From Ceratothoa steindachneri (taxonomy: Eukaryota; Arthropoda; Malacostraca; Isopoda; Cymothoidae): a stretch of 64,000 nucleotides of DNA. Shown here in pieces: positions 23,326 to 37,010 of the stretch. Position 1 is the first letter of the stretch. Every line of letters begins with the position of its first letter. The notes under the pieces are model-generated. The model searched no databases and was not told the origin of the DNA. It saw only the letters and a list, made by a program, of their open reading frames with translations. Made by a program: the position numbers and the translations under genes. The DNA is taken from contig OZ018320.1 of the NCBI GenBank assembly GCA_963969495.1, positions 79,713,248 through 79,777,247 of the forward strand, read 5' to 3'.

Positions 23326-26300
23326 GTACGCCTACTTGGATAGTTTTAGAGATAACACGGTGTAGATAATAAATAGAATGGTTAGTCGCCTGTGGTTTTG
23401 AGTTCCGATGCAGTCGGACGAGTTTTTCACGCTTACTTGGAGTGTTCGCGGAATTTCCCTTCCTCAGATCCTGAGATGTAGAATTTAAGGTGTACTTCAC
23501 TTTAACCTATCTAGAGGTTTGTTGTTCAACTATCAGAAATCTTGTATAAGCGTCTCCCAATAGGAGATTTATTTGCGTTCCTGGCCATTTAATTTTTGTT
23601 CACAAATTCATTAATAAAATTAAGAATTTACGGAGTTAAGAGAAAAATGGTTGGGTAAAATTCAGTCTAAAAGACCCCTAGTGCTTAATTGTTCCTTAGA
23701 AGTGTAACCAAATTTTCTTGTAGCTTAGTATCTAAGGAAAAATCGATGATACTACAGCTGTCAATTTGGCAGAAAATGAATTTAGAAATGTTACATCATA
23801 GTTTCCAACCGGTCAGAGCTGGGATATGTCACCAGTCACAGAGATGCACTGAAATTAGGGTGATGCAAAATAAATCAATTAAATATTACTTTCTTACTCT
23901 TTCTGGTACTTTGGACCACTTAAATATTTCGATATAATAAATAATGCGACTTTTTTTAAAAGATCATAATATGTATGCTTACAATTATTCAAGAATTTTT
24001 TTTTCTTTTTGTTTCAGGCAAATGAGGGGGAATTTTTTTGGAATGCATCGCAGGAAGGAGTCATTCTAGCTACATACTTCTGGGGTTTCCTCATCTCAAG
24101 ATTACTTGGTATTTGTTTATATTTGCATGTCTATACTATGCAGATACTTGCCTTTATGAATCAAGTCGAGGTTCCTTGGCGATTTAAGGGGCTTTTATCT
24201 CTCAGTCGATTCACTACTTTTGTTTTATTACATAATTATTCCTGTAAAGTGGATCTTTTTATTCCATTTCTGAAAATTGAAATGTGCTGCCTGTACATAT
24301 TTACTGTATAAGTAATGTTCCCTATTACCGAATTGTCGCAGGGATAGATATGATGAAAATTGCGCTATCATTTTGTAAAAGGTGTGGTTGTTGTGGATTA
24401 TCATATATCCTATAAGAACTCAGAGCATCCTTTTAAGTGTAATCTTTGTCCGAACTTCAATCGATATGATGCTACAATGGAGAAATGCAAGGCAAGTTCA
24501 TACAGCTATCATTTATTGCAACTTTGCTAAATAATCTTTAGAATGGAAGGCATCTACAGCAACCCACCGTTATGGGCTCATAATGGTTCATTCATATACT
24601 AGGATCTCAAGTAATGTTTAGGTTTTAGGGGTTTTAAACCTTTTTACAAGGGGAAAGAAGACTTGGCACTTATTTACAAGGACACGTATGTAAGTTGGGA
24701 GCTTCATTTACAATGTTGACGTCTTCCATACACTCATTTACAGAGATCTTCCTGCAAAGAGGTGCTCGTGTAGACTGTTACACCTTGTACCTGGAAAAAG
24801 GGCACATTCTACCTTGCCCCAATGCCTTCAGCAATCACAAACGAGATTAAATCTACCTATATTTTATTTATTCTAGACATTACCTTGTATGTTTTTCTAT
24901 CACTTTCTTTACAAATTCTGATCACATATTTTGTTGGTCGGTGGCTAATTTTGTAGGCTAGTCGCACGAAAGCTATTTTTCCATTCCTTCCTGGTTGGGG
25001 CTGGGAGAGAGGAGTTGGTTCACCCCTACCTCTTGTCCCCTCCTTTTCTTTTCAGTATCTCTCCTTTTTGGACCCCGCAAGCAGATTCACAAGAGAAGCA
25101 GCAGTAATCTTTCGGCATCTGGCATCTAAGAGGATTATGCCTCCCCCGACCCCACCCGACCCCACCAACGGCAGTTTGCTATCCCCGCCCCAATGCCTAT
25201 AGACGAATCTGCATCTATAAATCTTCTACACATTTTCTCTCTCTCCAATTTCACCACTTTCTTTACAGATCTCTCCCTACAAAATTTCTGCGGGCGATAT
25301 CCTCGTTGTTATTGCTCTTTCTATTCGGGCAAAGAAAAATGAGAAGGATGTGTGTGCCATGCACTCATGTTCAAGGATAACCGTTCCAGGCACTCATTTA
25401 CAAGGATATATATACCGGCAATCATTTGTAAGGATGCTTGGACCAAAAACTCAGTTAAAAGAAGATGTAGACCCGCCACTCATTTACACGGAGTCGGCTA
25501 CCAGACACCTCTACAAGTATGGGTGTACCACGCATTCATTTACAAGGTATACGAGTGTCAAGCCCTAATTTACAAGGACTCATGTTCCAAACACTCCTTT
25601 ACAAGAAGACCCATAACAGGCACTCATTTACAAACAGGCATGTTAGACACTCATTTACAAGTATCTTTCTACCAGGCAACCATGATGCATGTACCAGGTA
25701 CTCATTTACGAGGGTATTTTTCACAGCTCCTGATTTACAAGGAACCATGTACCAGACACTAGTTTACAAGGAGACCTGTGCCAGGAAGTCAATTTCAAGG
25801 CACTAGAAGGAACTCATTCAAATGAAGACATGTGCCAGGTACACATGTACAAGAGGGCGTGTGATAGGCACTCAATTACAAGTCAGCGTGTGATAGGCAC
25901 TCAATTACAAGTCGGCGTGTGATAGGCACTCAATTACAAGTCGGCGTGTGATAGGCACTCAATTACAAGTCAGCGTGTGATAGGCACTCAATTACAAGTC
26001 GGCGTGTGATAGGCACTCAATTACAAGTCGGCTTGGGATAGGCACTCAATTACAAGTCGGCGTGTGATAGGCACTCAATTACAAGTCGGCTTGGGATAGG
26101 CACTCAATTACAAGTCGGCGTGTGATAGGCACTCAATTACAAGTCGGCGTGTGATAGGCACTCGATTACAAGCTGACATGTGCCAGGCGCTCAATTAATG
26201 AGAACGGAAATTCCTATGGCCCTTGGGTTGTTTGGTCTTGCCTCTCTCTTGGTTTGGGTTTCGTTCATCTCCTTTTGTAACTGCTACAGACCTCAATGAG

Positions 26301-29300
26301 GACCTGTCTTATTTATGACCTTATGAGGGACCTTCCTTTATTTCAAAATGCCTAAAGTCTAGGAGAGTTACGTACCCTCCAAATCCCTAACTCCCATACC
26401 AATCACTCAGGCTCAGCATCGTTCTCATATTATATTTCCTCTAATTTGACCTTTTTCAATAAACCTCTCTAAAAAATATATTCCGCTGCAGATGTCTTGG
26501 TTAGTTTTCGATTTAGTCCCCCTACCCCCCTACCCCCCCAAAAAAACAAAAAAACAAAAAACAAACAAACCACATCCCATCGTTGACGATCGTAGGTAGT
26601 TTCAGGAAACTTAAATCTTTCCCGGAATCCACTGACCCAAATAATCTTTTTTTCACTGGTTTCTCAAATTACATTTTCCACGCATTTTTCCTTCCCCTAA
26701 CTTGACCACTTTGCCCTTCATACCTCATTTCAATTCCCTTCTGTACGACACGTCACTGCTGGGGTTAATAATTTAAGAATAATAATATTTTCTTTCTTAT
26801 TAAGTAATGAACATCTTAATAGTGATCCTCTGTCGTCTCCATCCTAGAACTAAGAATAGAACTCTTTCCATTAGAGCACTCTGTAATCTACCAATCTGTG
26901 GGCTTTTGTTTTCGCTCCATAGTTCTAGACGAGAAGTTTTTGGAAGCTGTCAATTTTCATTCTTTACCTCTCTTTTAATTGCTCTTTTTTTAAGTTCTTC
27001 TTTCCTTTCCCGCGATTATCACTAATGTTCGTTGGTAAGACACCCCGATTTCCATTATTCTTAATAAAGCCATTCGTTTTTCCATTTCTTATAGTGCCCC
27101 ACAATCATAGGTTACTATGTGAGAAAATGAAGATATGTTGTTTTTTTTTAATTTAAAAACATAGGATGAACCATGAGTTAGAACTGTTATTTTCTCAGTT
27201 AGCCGAGGAAGTGAATTACTCGGTCAGAGAGCTACGGCAGCTGTTGTACTTGGAGGAGCAGGAATCTTAACCCTTCTAGCCCCGATGGCAGCCCATATAC
27301 ACCCATACGCCCTCGCTGCGGATCGTTTTTTAATTGGTGCTTTCTACGGTCCGATTCCGGCGACGGTCCAAGGCCTCCTCTCAGCTTGGGCTCCCCGCAA
27401 TGAACTGGCCACCATGATGGCGGCTGTCTCTTCAGGTAACCCTGACTATAAACTTTGTTTATTCGTCCTGCTCTTAACCCGGCGGTCCTTTAAGGCCCCT
27501 TAATTGTGTCCTATACGAGAAGAAAAACCCTTAATTAATGTATTGAGCGTTTGGATATGTTTTAACACTTACAAATGTTTGTTTTTACCTAAAAATACAA
27601 GCACTTAATAAGAACAGAGAATTTAGGAATGAAAATGGTGAAGTTGTGTTACTTAAATAGAGAGTCGCAGAGAGTAGAGGGAGAAAAATGCAATTCGAGA
27701 ACAAATATTTATTCAACATATGTAAAATTGCCCAAATTGGTTATGCCTCATTTCTCGAAATATCTCGGACAAAAGTAAGTTTACTGCGATATAATTATTT
27801 ATATCTGCATCTATAAGAGGCTCAATGTTTTTGCGGCCACAACCTTGTTCACTCATAACTAACGGGCATTCACGTATGCGTGTAGACTTATTGTAAGTAT
27901 TTTATATGATATATGAAAGGAAGAGTTCACAACTCTCCTGAATCTGCCTTCACCCCGAAATAAAAATAATCAGCAATTAAAGATATTTTTGTGCGAAAAT
28001 ATAAGAATTTCGAACAATATGCATCTGTGTTTATTTGTGACAACATTTTATCCCGGACAACGCCGGGTACCTAGGCTAGATTTTTATAAATCTTCGAATA
28101 GGCTTGCATTGCTGCCGGTAGGCTTTTCTGTGCTGTATTGCCATTAAGATTTTTATTTCTCTCCTGTTAGATTGGAAAAATTATTATAGCAATAATAACA
28201 ATAAATATCCAATTGTTAATACAGATATTTTTAGTCGCGTGCGAGTTTAGTCACCAGCGACTCTACTTCATACTATGTCGGTCGGTCGGTCCCCGTTTTG
28301 CTTTTTTTGCTTTTTAATAACATTGTAACTATTCGGCTGATTCAAAAGAAATTTAAAAACCTTAAGTTGTTTTACATTCTGTTTTGAATTATATAATTGC
28401 CAACACTCTCCCACGATTATCCCATGAATTATTTTGTTTTGGCAATAACATCATAACTATTCGGCTGATTCTAACGAAATTTGAAACCCTTATGTTGTTT
28501 TACATTCTCTTTTGAATGATATAATTACCAAGGTCTTAACCTTGGGTCCTTATAAGGTTAGTCTTTGATTTGTTGAAAGTTTTGAAGGTCGTAAAGTCAT
28601 AAATCAGAATAAGTGAGAGCACGTGACTCTTTGGTTAGCAGACCTTGCTTGTGATATCTTTTATGGGATCGAAGATGGATCCAGATATCACCTGTAAAAC
28701 TAAACTTACTCCCAAACTCTAGAGGATTAATCTATCACCCGCTTAGTGTAATTATATATTGCTCGTCTGCTTCGTAATAAAAGAAATTTTAGAAGTCTAA
28801 ATACCACGTACATAGATGTACGCAGAAACACTCCGACACAAAGCGGCGCGCCCTCTTGTATCCCTAAAATGCACCTTTCGCCTCGACTTCTCCGTCGCCT
28901 TTTTTCGCACCGCCGTAAACTCCAAGATGGCTCGAAGCTGTGAAAGAAATACCGTCGGCCCAAAAATGCAAAAAAGGTCTTTTGCGCGACGATACGGATT
29001 TTACGAGAATTCTATTCTCTCTCTCGATTCTGCTCGTGAGAGAAATAAAAGGAAAGACTTCTCCCTGGAATCAGAAAGAAGCTCTTGGACCTACGTCGAG
29101 TGTGTGAAACTCGATCCACATAGGAAACCGTGCGCCCGCTGCAAGGAAGGAACTTCTCGGGGAATTGGTTGTTGCCGTCACGGTACTTGTAGGTGCCAAA
29201 CTTCTCGCAGCCTCCCCTCCTTTACAGTCTGAGGTTACACAGGACCTCCCTCTGCGGATTACCCTAGACGTAGCTAGGTAATCGGTTTTGGCTACTCACT

Positions 29301-32300
29301 CCAGGAGCCGAATAATCGGACAGGTACTTAAAGAAAAAAGTCCGATTTGAGTCACCGTGTAACTCACCTTCGTGATCCGGCAAAGGATCAGCATATCACC
29401 GGTATAGGATTACCCTCTCATTCGGTAACCTCGGACGGCCGGACTAGGTGCGATCATCGTCACCAGAAGAAGATCTTCACAGCCCCCCTTCAAAAATACT
29501 TACGAACTCAAAGGTATCGTTAATTAAATTATCCCCTCCCCTAACTTCACCAGTTTATTTGTGAACTAGAATTTTCATCCCGAGTCCGTAACCTCGAATA
29601 TTAGAAGTGCTTACTTAATTCAGTGTTTAACTCAATAATAATAATCCATTCGTTCTGGTGGGTGCCATTAAGACGCGAGCACCCTGGTGAGTAATTTGCA
29701 AGTAATCCCCACGACATTTTTGTAGACTTATTTATTCAGTGCAAGATTAATCTTATTTATACTCGTATTTATATACGCTGTTGCTTATTTCAAATTCATG
29801 TACATTAAAGATTATTTTTGTGTATGTGTGTTTAACTAATTTGGACGATCCTTTGGCAATTATTATACAATACACTCGGCTTAAATCTCAATATTCCACC
29901 GACCCACCCATGGTTGGCTTTTACTGAGTGGGGAACACACTCAGGAGATCATCATCTTAGTTTTGACCAAAAGGGTACGCACCGGGGTTATTCTTATTCA
30001 CCGGAAGTGACTAAGGTAGGTGTATTGGATACGCTTCACTTCCGCTTCACCTCGGCGCGGTAATAAAATATATGTCCAGGAAGTGGGACTGGGATTACCC
30101 ACTCACTCAAACCTCGACAGTAATAATTTTGTACGGGTTTTACTACTGAACTACACTCAAGTTGAGGCCTTTTATTTCTTAGTGTGACCTACAGTTTATC
30201 GTGGTATCCATTCCAAGGGTATCTAGAGTTTGTAGCTACCGCTGTGAAGTCGATCCGAATTGAGAATCCATCTTGTGACTAGCCACACCCGTTAGATTTA
30301 ACTTTGCATCATAACATAACATAACATAACATAACATAACATAACACACTATGACATGACATGATATAACCTAACATAATTCAACGGACGTCAAAAGAAA
30401 GCTACAAGGGCATAATAGAGGTCATCTCAGTCAACACACACCCTATTAACCTCATTCATGAATTTGCATCTAAACACTGCTTAAAACGCCATCACCATCA
30501 TGACTTGTCAGAGACTACATCATGCTGCAATCGGAAGCGGTGTTTGCCTTCGACCTGGCCGGAGTCTCTTCACCCAAATTTATATTAATTATTCCCGCTA
30601 TCCTATAGTTACCAAATAATTACGCCGGTAACAGCAACTTTCTCTTTTCTATAATTGGTTCCCAATAATGTACTAAAACAGTGTACTAAAACAGTGTAGT
30701 TTTTAAAATGAATATATATTATAATTAAATCTAGAGAAACGACTCATTTCCTTCTCTGACTAATCAGGTTCGACTGTTGGAGGCACAGTGGGTCTGTTTC
30801 TATCTGGGTGATTGAGTGATATTTGCGGGTGGCGATCTTCCTTCTGGATTGGAGGAAGTTTGAACTTGATTATCCTCCCATTCTGGATCTTCGCGATCAG
30901 AAATTCGCCCCAAGAACATCCATGGTTAAGTGCCTACGAAAAAAGACTTCTGCAAACAAACATGGAAGTAAAAACAAAGGTATATTGAAGCTTTAACATT
31001 TTACATATACTGGAGGATGCCTAATAGCTTACAAAATTATATACATAGTTTCAAGTCATGTTACAAATAGATACCTAGTTTTAAAGAAGGTCCAAGTTTA
31101 TGTTCTGATAAGAATCTCAGTGTTGTACCCAAGGGCTGAAATTAAAATTTTAGTAATCTGTGTCACAAAATCTATGGGGACAGGGATTCTTATATTCCAC
31201 ATTGCATACTTTACCTGTTCCCTCAAAGTAACAATGAAACATTTGCAATGAACATACATGCACTGTGTATCTTAATGAAGAAGCGTTCAGAAAAGCTATA
31301 CGTGGCTTAACAAGTTTTAGAATGATGATTTCGATGTTTTTGATGATTATGGATCAAGAAGACCATTTGTTCTTGATAATGGCTCACTGAAAGCAGCGAC
31401 TTGAGAACATCCGTGTAAAAGTATAGAATACTTATTTCAGAAGCTTAATAAACCCTGGTACAGTGGGCATCGTCAACATAAATTGATTTGTAAAGTGTAT
31501 ACAAAGGTGATTTGGATAACTCATGAACTGTTGTTACCCGATAATTAAGCTGTTCATGAAACAATTTGCTACACCTTGATAACCATGAATGGAAAACCAC
31601 TTTTTCTTAATTGAAATCTAACCAGCTACATACTACGTCTCTCAAGTGAAAAAAATCCCATACGAACGCGGTAGCCACCCGCTATTCGGGGACGATTCTA
31701 CCTCTCCTGGGCGACACACCCAGGAAGCAAGTGTCCCCTCGTTGCCCTTTAGCTGTCTGCCTTCAGGAGACGATGTTGGCTGCGTCCATCCTGTTTACTC
31801 TCCTATGGTACAAGGGTTTCACGGAGCCGAGTAGGAGGGTATACAATTTACACCCGATGCGATGTATCTGTCCACCCAAGGGCTCTCAAACCACACAACA
31901 GGCAATATCGGTCCAGATTCACATTGATAGGAAGTATTTATTCTCGTCCCTTTATATTCCACCGTCTCATTCTTAGAGACCTGAAGTGAAGAAAACCACA
32001 AGTCAGCTTATACCCAGAGCAGTGTCAGTCAGTTTCTACAGATTGAAGACGAAAGTGTTAGAGTTACAAGGAATTGCAAAGAAAGAAAGTACCCTAGGAG
32101 ACCTTACAGTCCATTCAAAGAGGGTACCTTTAGACTAGCAATTGAGTAGGCACATGGCTGCTCAATTGTTTTGAGTCCCTAAACGGCCACTTTTCAAGAC
32201 TTTGTCTAGTCTTGACTTGAACTGGTCAACAGATTCACTGTTGACAACTTCCACTGGAAGTGCATTCCACTTACCGCAAATACTGTAGGTGAAAAAATTT

Positions 32301-35300
32301 CCACACAGATTGTGGTTGTAACGCTTCAGTTCAAGTTTGAAGCCGTGATTGCGCGTTCTGTTCTCACTCAGTGTGAGAATATCCCAGTAGTCAACATTGT
32401 TGAACCCTCGAAGTATTTTGAAAACTTCGATGAGCTGACCACGCAGTCTACGGGTTTCCAGCGAGAACAGATCTAATTCCCTTAGTCTATCCTCATAACT
32501 TTTATGTCGGATAGAGGGAATCAGTTTTGGTTGCCCTAGCATGTACGCGTTCCAACCTTGCGATGTCCTTTCGAAACGAAGGACTCCAAAATTGTACGGC
32601 ATACTCCAGGTGCGGCCGAACGAGGGAGTTGTACACACAAAGTACTATCTCCTTGTTACGGTATCCAAACTGGCGCTTTATGTAGCCTAACATCCTTGGG
32701 CTTTTTTTTCTGCCTCGATGCACTGTTTCGAGAACTTGAGGTCGCTTGTGATAGTAACACCCAAGTCCTTCTCAGTGTCACTCGATTCAAGGGCAGTTCC
32801 TTTAAGGAAGTACAGAGATTTGGGGTTTCGGTGGACGATATGCATTACTTTGCATTTGCTCACGTTGAAAGGCATTTGCCACGTGTCCGAACACTCCCCA
32901 ATTCTTTGAAGGTCCTCTTGGAGACTAGCAGTGTTCCCCTCCTTTGCCACATTGATACCAAGCTTGGTGTCGTCGGCAAATTTGGAGATTTTGGCAACCA
33001 TGTCTTCGTCCATGTCGTTGACATAGATAATAAACAGTAGTGGTCCCAGGACGGAACCTTGAGGAAAATCGTAGATACGGGCGCCCATTCAGAGGCCCGA
33101 CCATTCACCACTACGCGTTGCCGTCTGTCACTTAGCCAGCTCTCTATCCAACCTGCTACCTTGCCGCCTATGCCCTGCGCACGCACTTTCCGGAGAAGGC
33201 GGTGGTGTGGTACCTTGTCAAAGGCCTTTTGGAAGTCAAGGTACACAACATCCACCACCTTGTCTCGATCATGCTCACTGAACACGAAGTGGAAGAATTA
33301 CACAAGGTTCGTCAGGCATTACCGTTGCCTTCGGAAGCCGTGCTGGGAACTCTTCAGTAGCAGGTTTGACTCTAAATAAGACGTTATCTTGTCCACTATC
33401 ATGCTTTCCATGAGTTTACCGACTATCGAAGTCAGACTGATAGGTCGGTAGTTTGACAGATGGCTGGGGTCTCCTTTCTTGAAGATCGGAGTCACTTCCG
33501 CCTCACGCCAGTCTCTAGGAACGCATCCGGCCCGGATTGACATGTTAAAAATAGCGCACAGATGTCGTGATACCTAATCGCACACTTCCTTCAACACCTT
33601 GGATAGAAACCCGTCCGGTCCGGGGGACTTATTCGTCTTTAGGTCAGCGATTTTTTTCTTTATTTCACCTTCGGTGAAGTCCATTACCTCCAGCTTTTCC
33701 CCCGAGTAGGAATCTGTGGGCTGTAGGATGGGACCACACTATTTAGTTAACACTGAAGAGAAGTAGTCATTGAGAAGGTTAGCATTTTCTGCATCTGACT
33801 GAGTTAATGCACCCTCCTCGTCCACTAAGGGCCCAATCCTACGATGGATTGTTTTACGGCTATTTACATAGCCGAAGAACTCCTTGGGATTCTCCTTGCA
33901 GAGTCTCGCCACTCGGAGTTCCTCAGACCGCTTAGCCGCCCTTATGCTGGACTTCACTTTTCTAACTAGCCTCTGGTACTCGTAAAAGGCACCCGAGATC
34001 TTCCAACGCCGGTACGCATTTCTCTTTTCCCTAAGCAGTTGGCCCATTTCTCGATTAAACCACTTTGGTTGAACAGAAGACCGACAGAGGCATTTCAGAG
34101 CGATGCAACTTGATTGAAGACTCATGAACTTATTTTTGAAAATTTTCCACGAATCCTCAACATCTTCGCATACCGCTAGACTAACATCAGTCAGCCCAGC
34201 ACGAAGGCTCGCAAAGTCTGCTCTTCTCAAGTCAAGTTTCCTTGATTGACTGGCAACAGACCTTACCTTCGGGATCTTGACGGTAAATCTAATTAGCTGG
34301 TGATCACTACCACCGAGCTCTTCGCCTACAGAGAGATTCTCAACTATATCATCCTCAGAGGTAAAGACCAAGTCGAGGATATTGTCTCCTCTCGTCTGTT
34401 CTCTGACCCATTGAGTGAGGAATTCGTTGTTGGCGAACTCCAGGAGTAGCGCGCTCTTGCCACAGTCTGCTCTGGTTTCCCAGTCAACTTGTCTGTTGAA
34501 GTCGCCCATTACGATGCACACTCTGCCTTGAACAAGCTCACCCAGCATCTGGTACAGTTCCCTGTCCTTTTCAACGGGTTGGGAAGGGGGTCTGTAAAGC
34601 AGCAGGGTTCTGTACCTGACAGGAGCTATCTCTAGGTCAACGCCTAGAAGCTCGTAATCGGATATAATGTTGGAGTTCGTAGATTTGATTGTATCCTTGA
34701 CATACAACATTACACCACCACCCTCTCTGTCTGGCCTATCTTTGTGGAAGAGTTGGTAGCCACGAACCGTGAATTTGCCTTCAAAGTCTTGGTTTGAGGT
34801 TTTTAACCACGATTCTGTTATGGCTACCATTTCGGGTTGTTCCGTCGCTACGAGGCCACGGAGCTCAGGAAACTTGTTCCTGATGGACCTCGCATTGAAC
34901 AGAAGAACTTTCAGGGAGTCCCCTAATGTAGGACCCCCTATACTCTTTCGTTTCCCGGCTTCTTGGTTGTCGCGGTGGCACCATTTTTGACAACCTCCGA
35001 GAAGGTTGTTTGGGGAGTGACTCAGGCGTACTGGCGTACGTCCGCCTTCCCAATGGGCCGGACACTCCTTTGGGTGCGCTCCACGACATCCTGGATGAGG
35101 TTGGCTAGGAAAGCCTTGCCCTTAAAGGAGAGGTACACCCCATCCCTTTGGTAGAGGTCTTTTCTACCATAGAATACGGCGTACGGGTCGACAAAAAGAC
35201 ATTCTCCGCCGTACAGAGGTATGCAAGGCGCCGGTTTAGTGACATGTTCCTCACGTGGGCAGTCCGGCTTGGACCCCACCTGGGGAGCATCCCCACCACG

Positions 35301-36937
35301 ATGCGTCTGCGGGTTTTCAATCCACAGTCGTCGACAGCGCCCATAGCCGTTTTCATAATCTCGCCTGTAGGGCCTACCCTACCTCCTCTGAGGTAGAGGT
35401 CGTTGCCACTTACCATAAGGGCAACGACTGAAGTCTCAGAAATCTGAGACTTCTCGGCCTCAGCTCTTATCTGCTTATTCCCACAGCCTGGCAAACAGCT
35501 CACCTTAACGCTTGTGTGGAGGTGGGCCGCTAGCAGGGGCTGCAGGCCTCGTGCCTTGGAATCACCCACAAGGCTGACCCTGGCACATTTGCCTGCTGAG
35601 CTCAGATTCTTTATTTTCGGAGGCAAGCTCTCCGATTCCTCTCTCTTCTCCTTCATGGTCTTTTCAGTCTTTTTTTCCTTCTTCTTCTTTTTCTTCTCTA
35701 TCATCTTTCCCCCCTTGTCATCCTTTCCATTCACTTCTACCTTTTTTTCTTCTATTTCTCTCTCTTCCTCTTTCTTCTTTCCCTTTTTCGTCTTTCTTTT
35801 CTTTTTATTTTCTCCTTTTGGCGTTTCTGCCACATTCGGGCCCGGCCTTTCTGTAGAGGTGGTGTTTGCCACACGACTCGAGAGCTCGTTTAACTTCTCT
35901 TCGAGCCTGCGGATCTGGTGGGAGTGCTCCTCCTTGAGCCTCTCGATTTTCTTTTCGAGGTTTGTCGTCCTTTCCCTGTAGTAGGCAACTACTTCTTCCA
36001 CTTCCTTCTTTAATATGCAGGTGGTGCATACACTGCCTGGGTGGCATTTCGCATAGCAGCCCTCCAGGAAGTCAACGCACCACTTGTCCTTCTTACATGT
36101 GGCACACGTAAATGTTAGCGCTGCTGGAACTTTCTTGCCTGCAATTTTGAACACACTATATTTCTTATGCTTGTGACCAATCAATATGTAAAAAGGGGGG
36201 TTTGGTGAGTTCTCCCCGCGTGAGTCGCTCCCGCCTATTGATCAGAGTCGCTCGGAGTCTTCCAGAAGGCACGCTCCATGTGCTGCTGTTCGTCCGACCG
36301 AGTCGTCAAGCCTCGCGTGCCGTGGCTCCCAACCAGGCAGCACAGACGGTTCCCGAAGGGGCCATCGATTTATCACTAGGTGAACAACAACGAAGCACGC
36401 CCCTTACTAAACTCCTACTAGTTCCCTTCACAACGGCCAGGATCTCGGAGTAGCGTTCAATGAATATCTCGCCACACCAAGAGACTCGACCCAAGGCTTT
36501 TTATTGGCCTGGCAACCAACATGGGAACAAAGGGCCGTCACCTCGGACCAATGGTACCAGAAGCACGCGTCAACGGGCACTGGGAACGGTCAATAATTAC
36601 GCGCCAGGGAAGGGGTTAACGGGGCACTACCCTCATCCCATTCATCATACCCCAACGCCTAGGACACCTCTAGTCCTAGTCTCTCGCAACCAGTGAGCGT
36701 CGATTGGCGTTGTTTATAGAGGTTCCAAAGCCTCTCTTCTGACGCGTGAGGTAGCTGCCAGGTCCTTATATGTAGATAGAGGAAGAAAGGGAAAGAGTGA
36801 CATGATAGTAGTAGGCCTTTTTTGTTTTTTTTTCTTTTTGTATAAGTGGGAGATAGGATAAAAGTAAAAAAAAGAGAAGGGTAGAGTAGAAAAAGGAAAG
36901 AGAGAGGAGAGTTAGAGGGAGTGAGAGAGAAAGAGAG

Positions 36938-37010
<73 letters not shown>

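Noticed and set aside
25857..26190. Regular 29-base repeats reminiscent of a CRISPR array
   Set aside because: The units are contiguous with no unique spacers, the genome is eukaryotic, and the left half decays gradually as a minisatellite does.
28816..29232. 138-codon plus-strand frame as a possible gene
   Set aside because: No domain, no flanking splice signal fitting the transporter phases, and low plausibility of composition.
30809..30811. Selenocysteine codon in the transporter exon
   Set aside because: SLC17 proteins have no known Sec residue here and no SECIS-like element was recognised after the last exon.
32558..33040. 160-codon plus-strand frame
   Set aside because: It is the antisense shadow of the CR1-like reverse transcriptase, whose motifs are clear on the minus strand.
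35425..35450. Perfect hairpin GAAGTCTCAG...CTGAGACTTC
   Set aside because: It lies within the CR1-like ORF1 coding sequence and shows no sign of a separate role.
35514..35981. 155-codon plus-strand frame rich in Phe and Ser
   Set aside because: It is the antisense shadow of the Lys/Glu-rich linker of the CR1-like ORF1.
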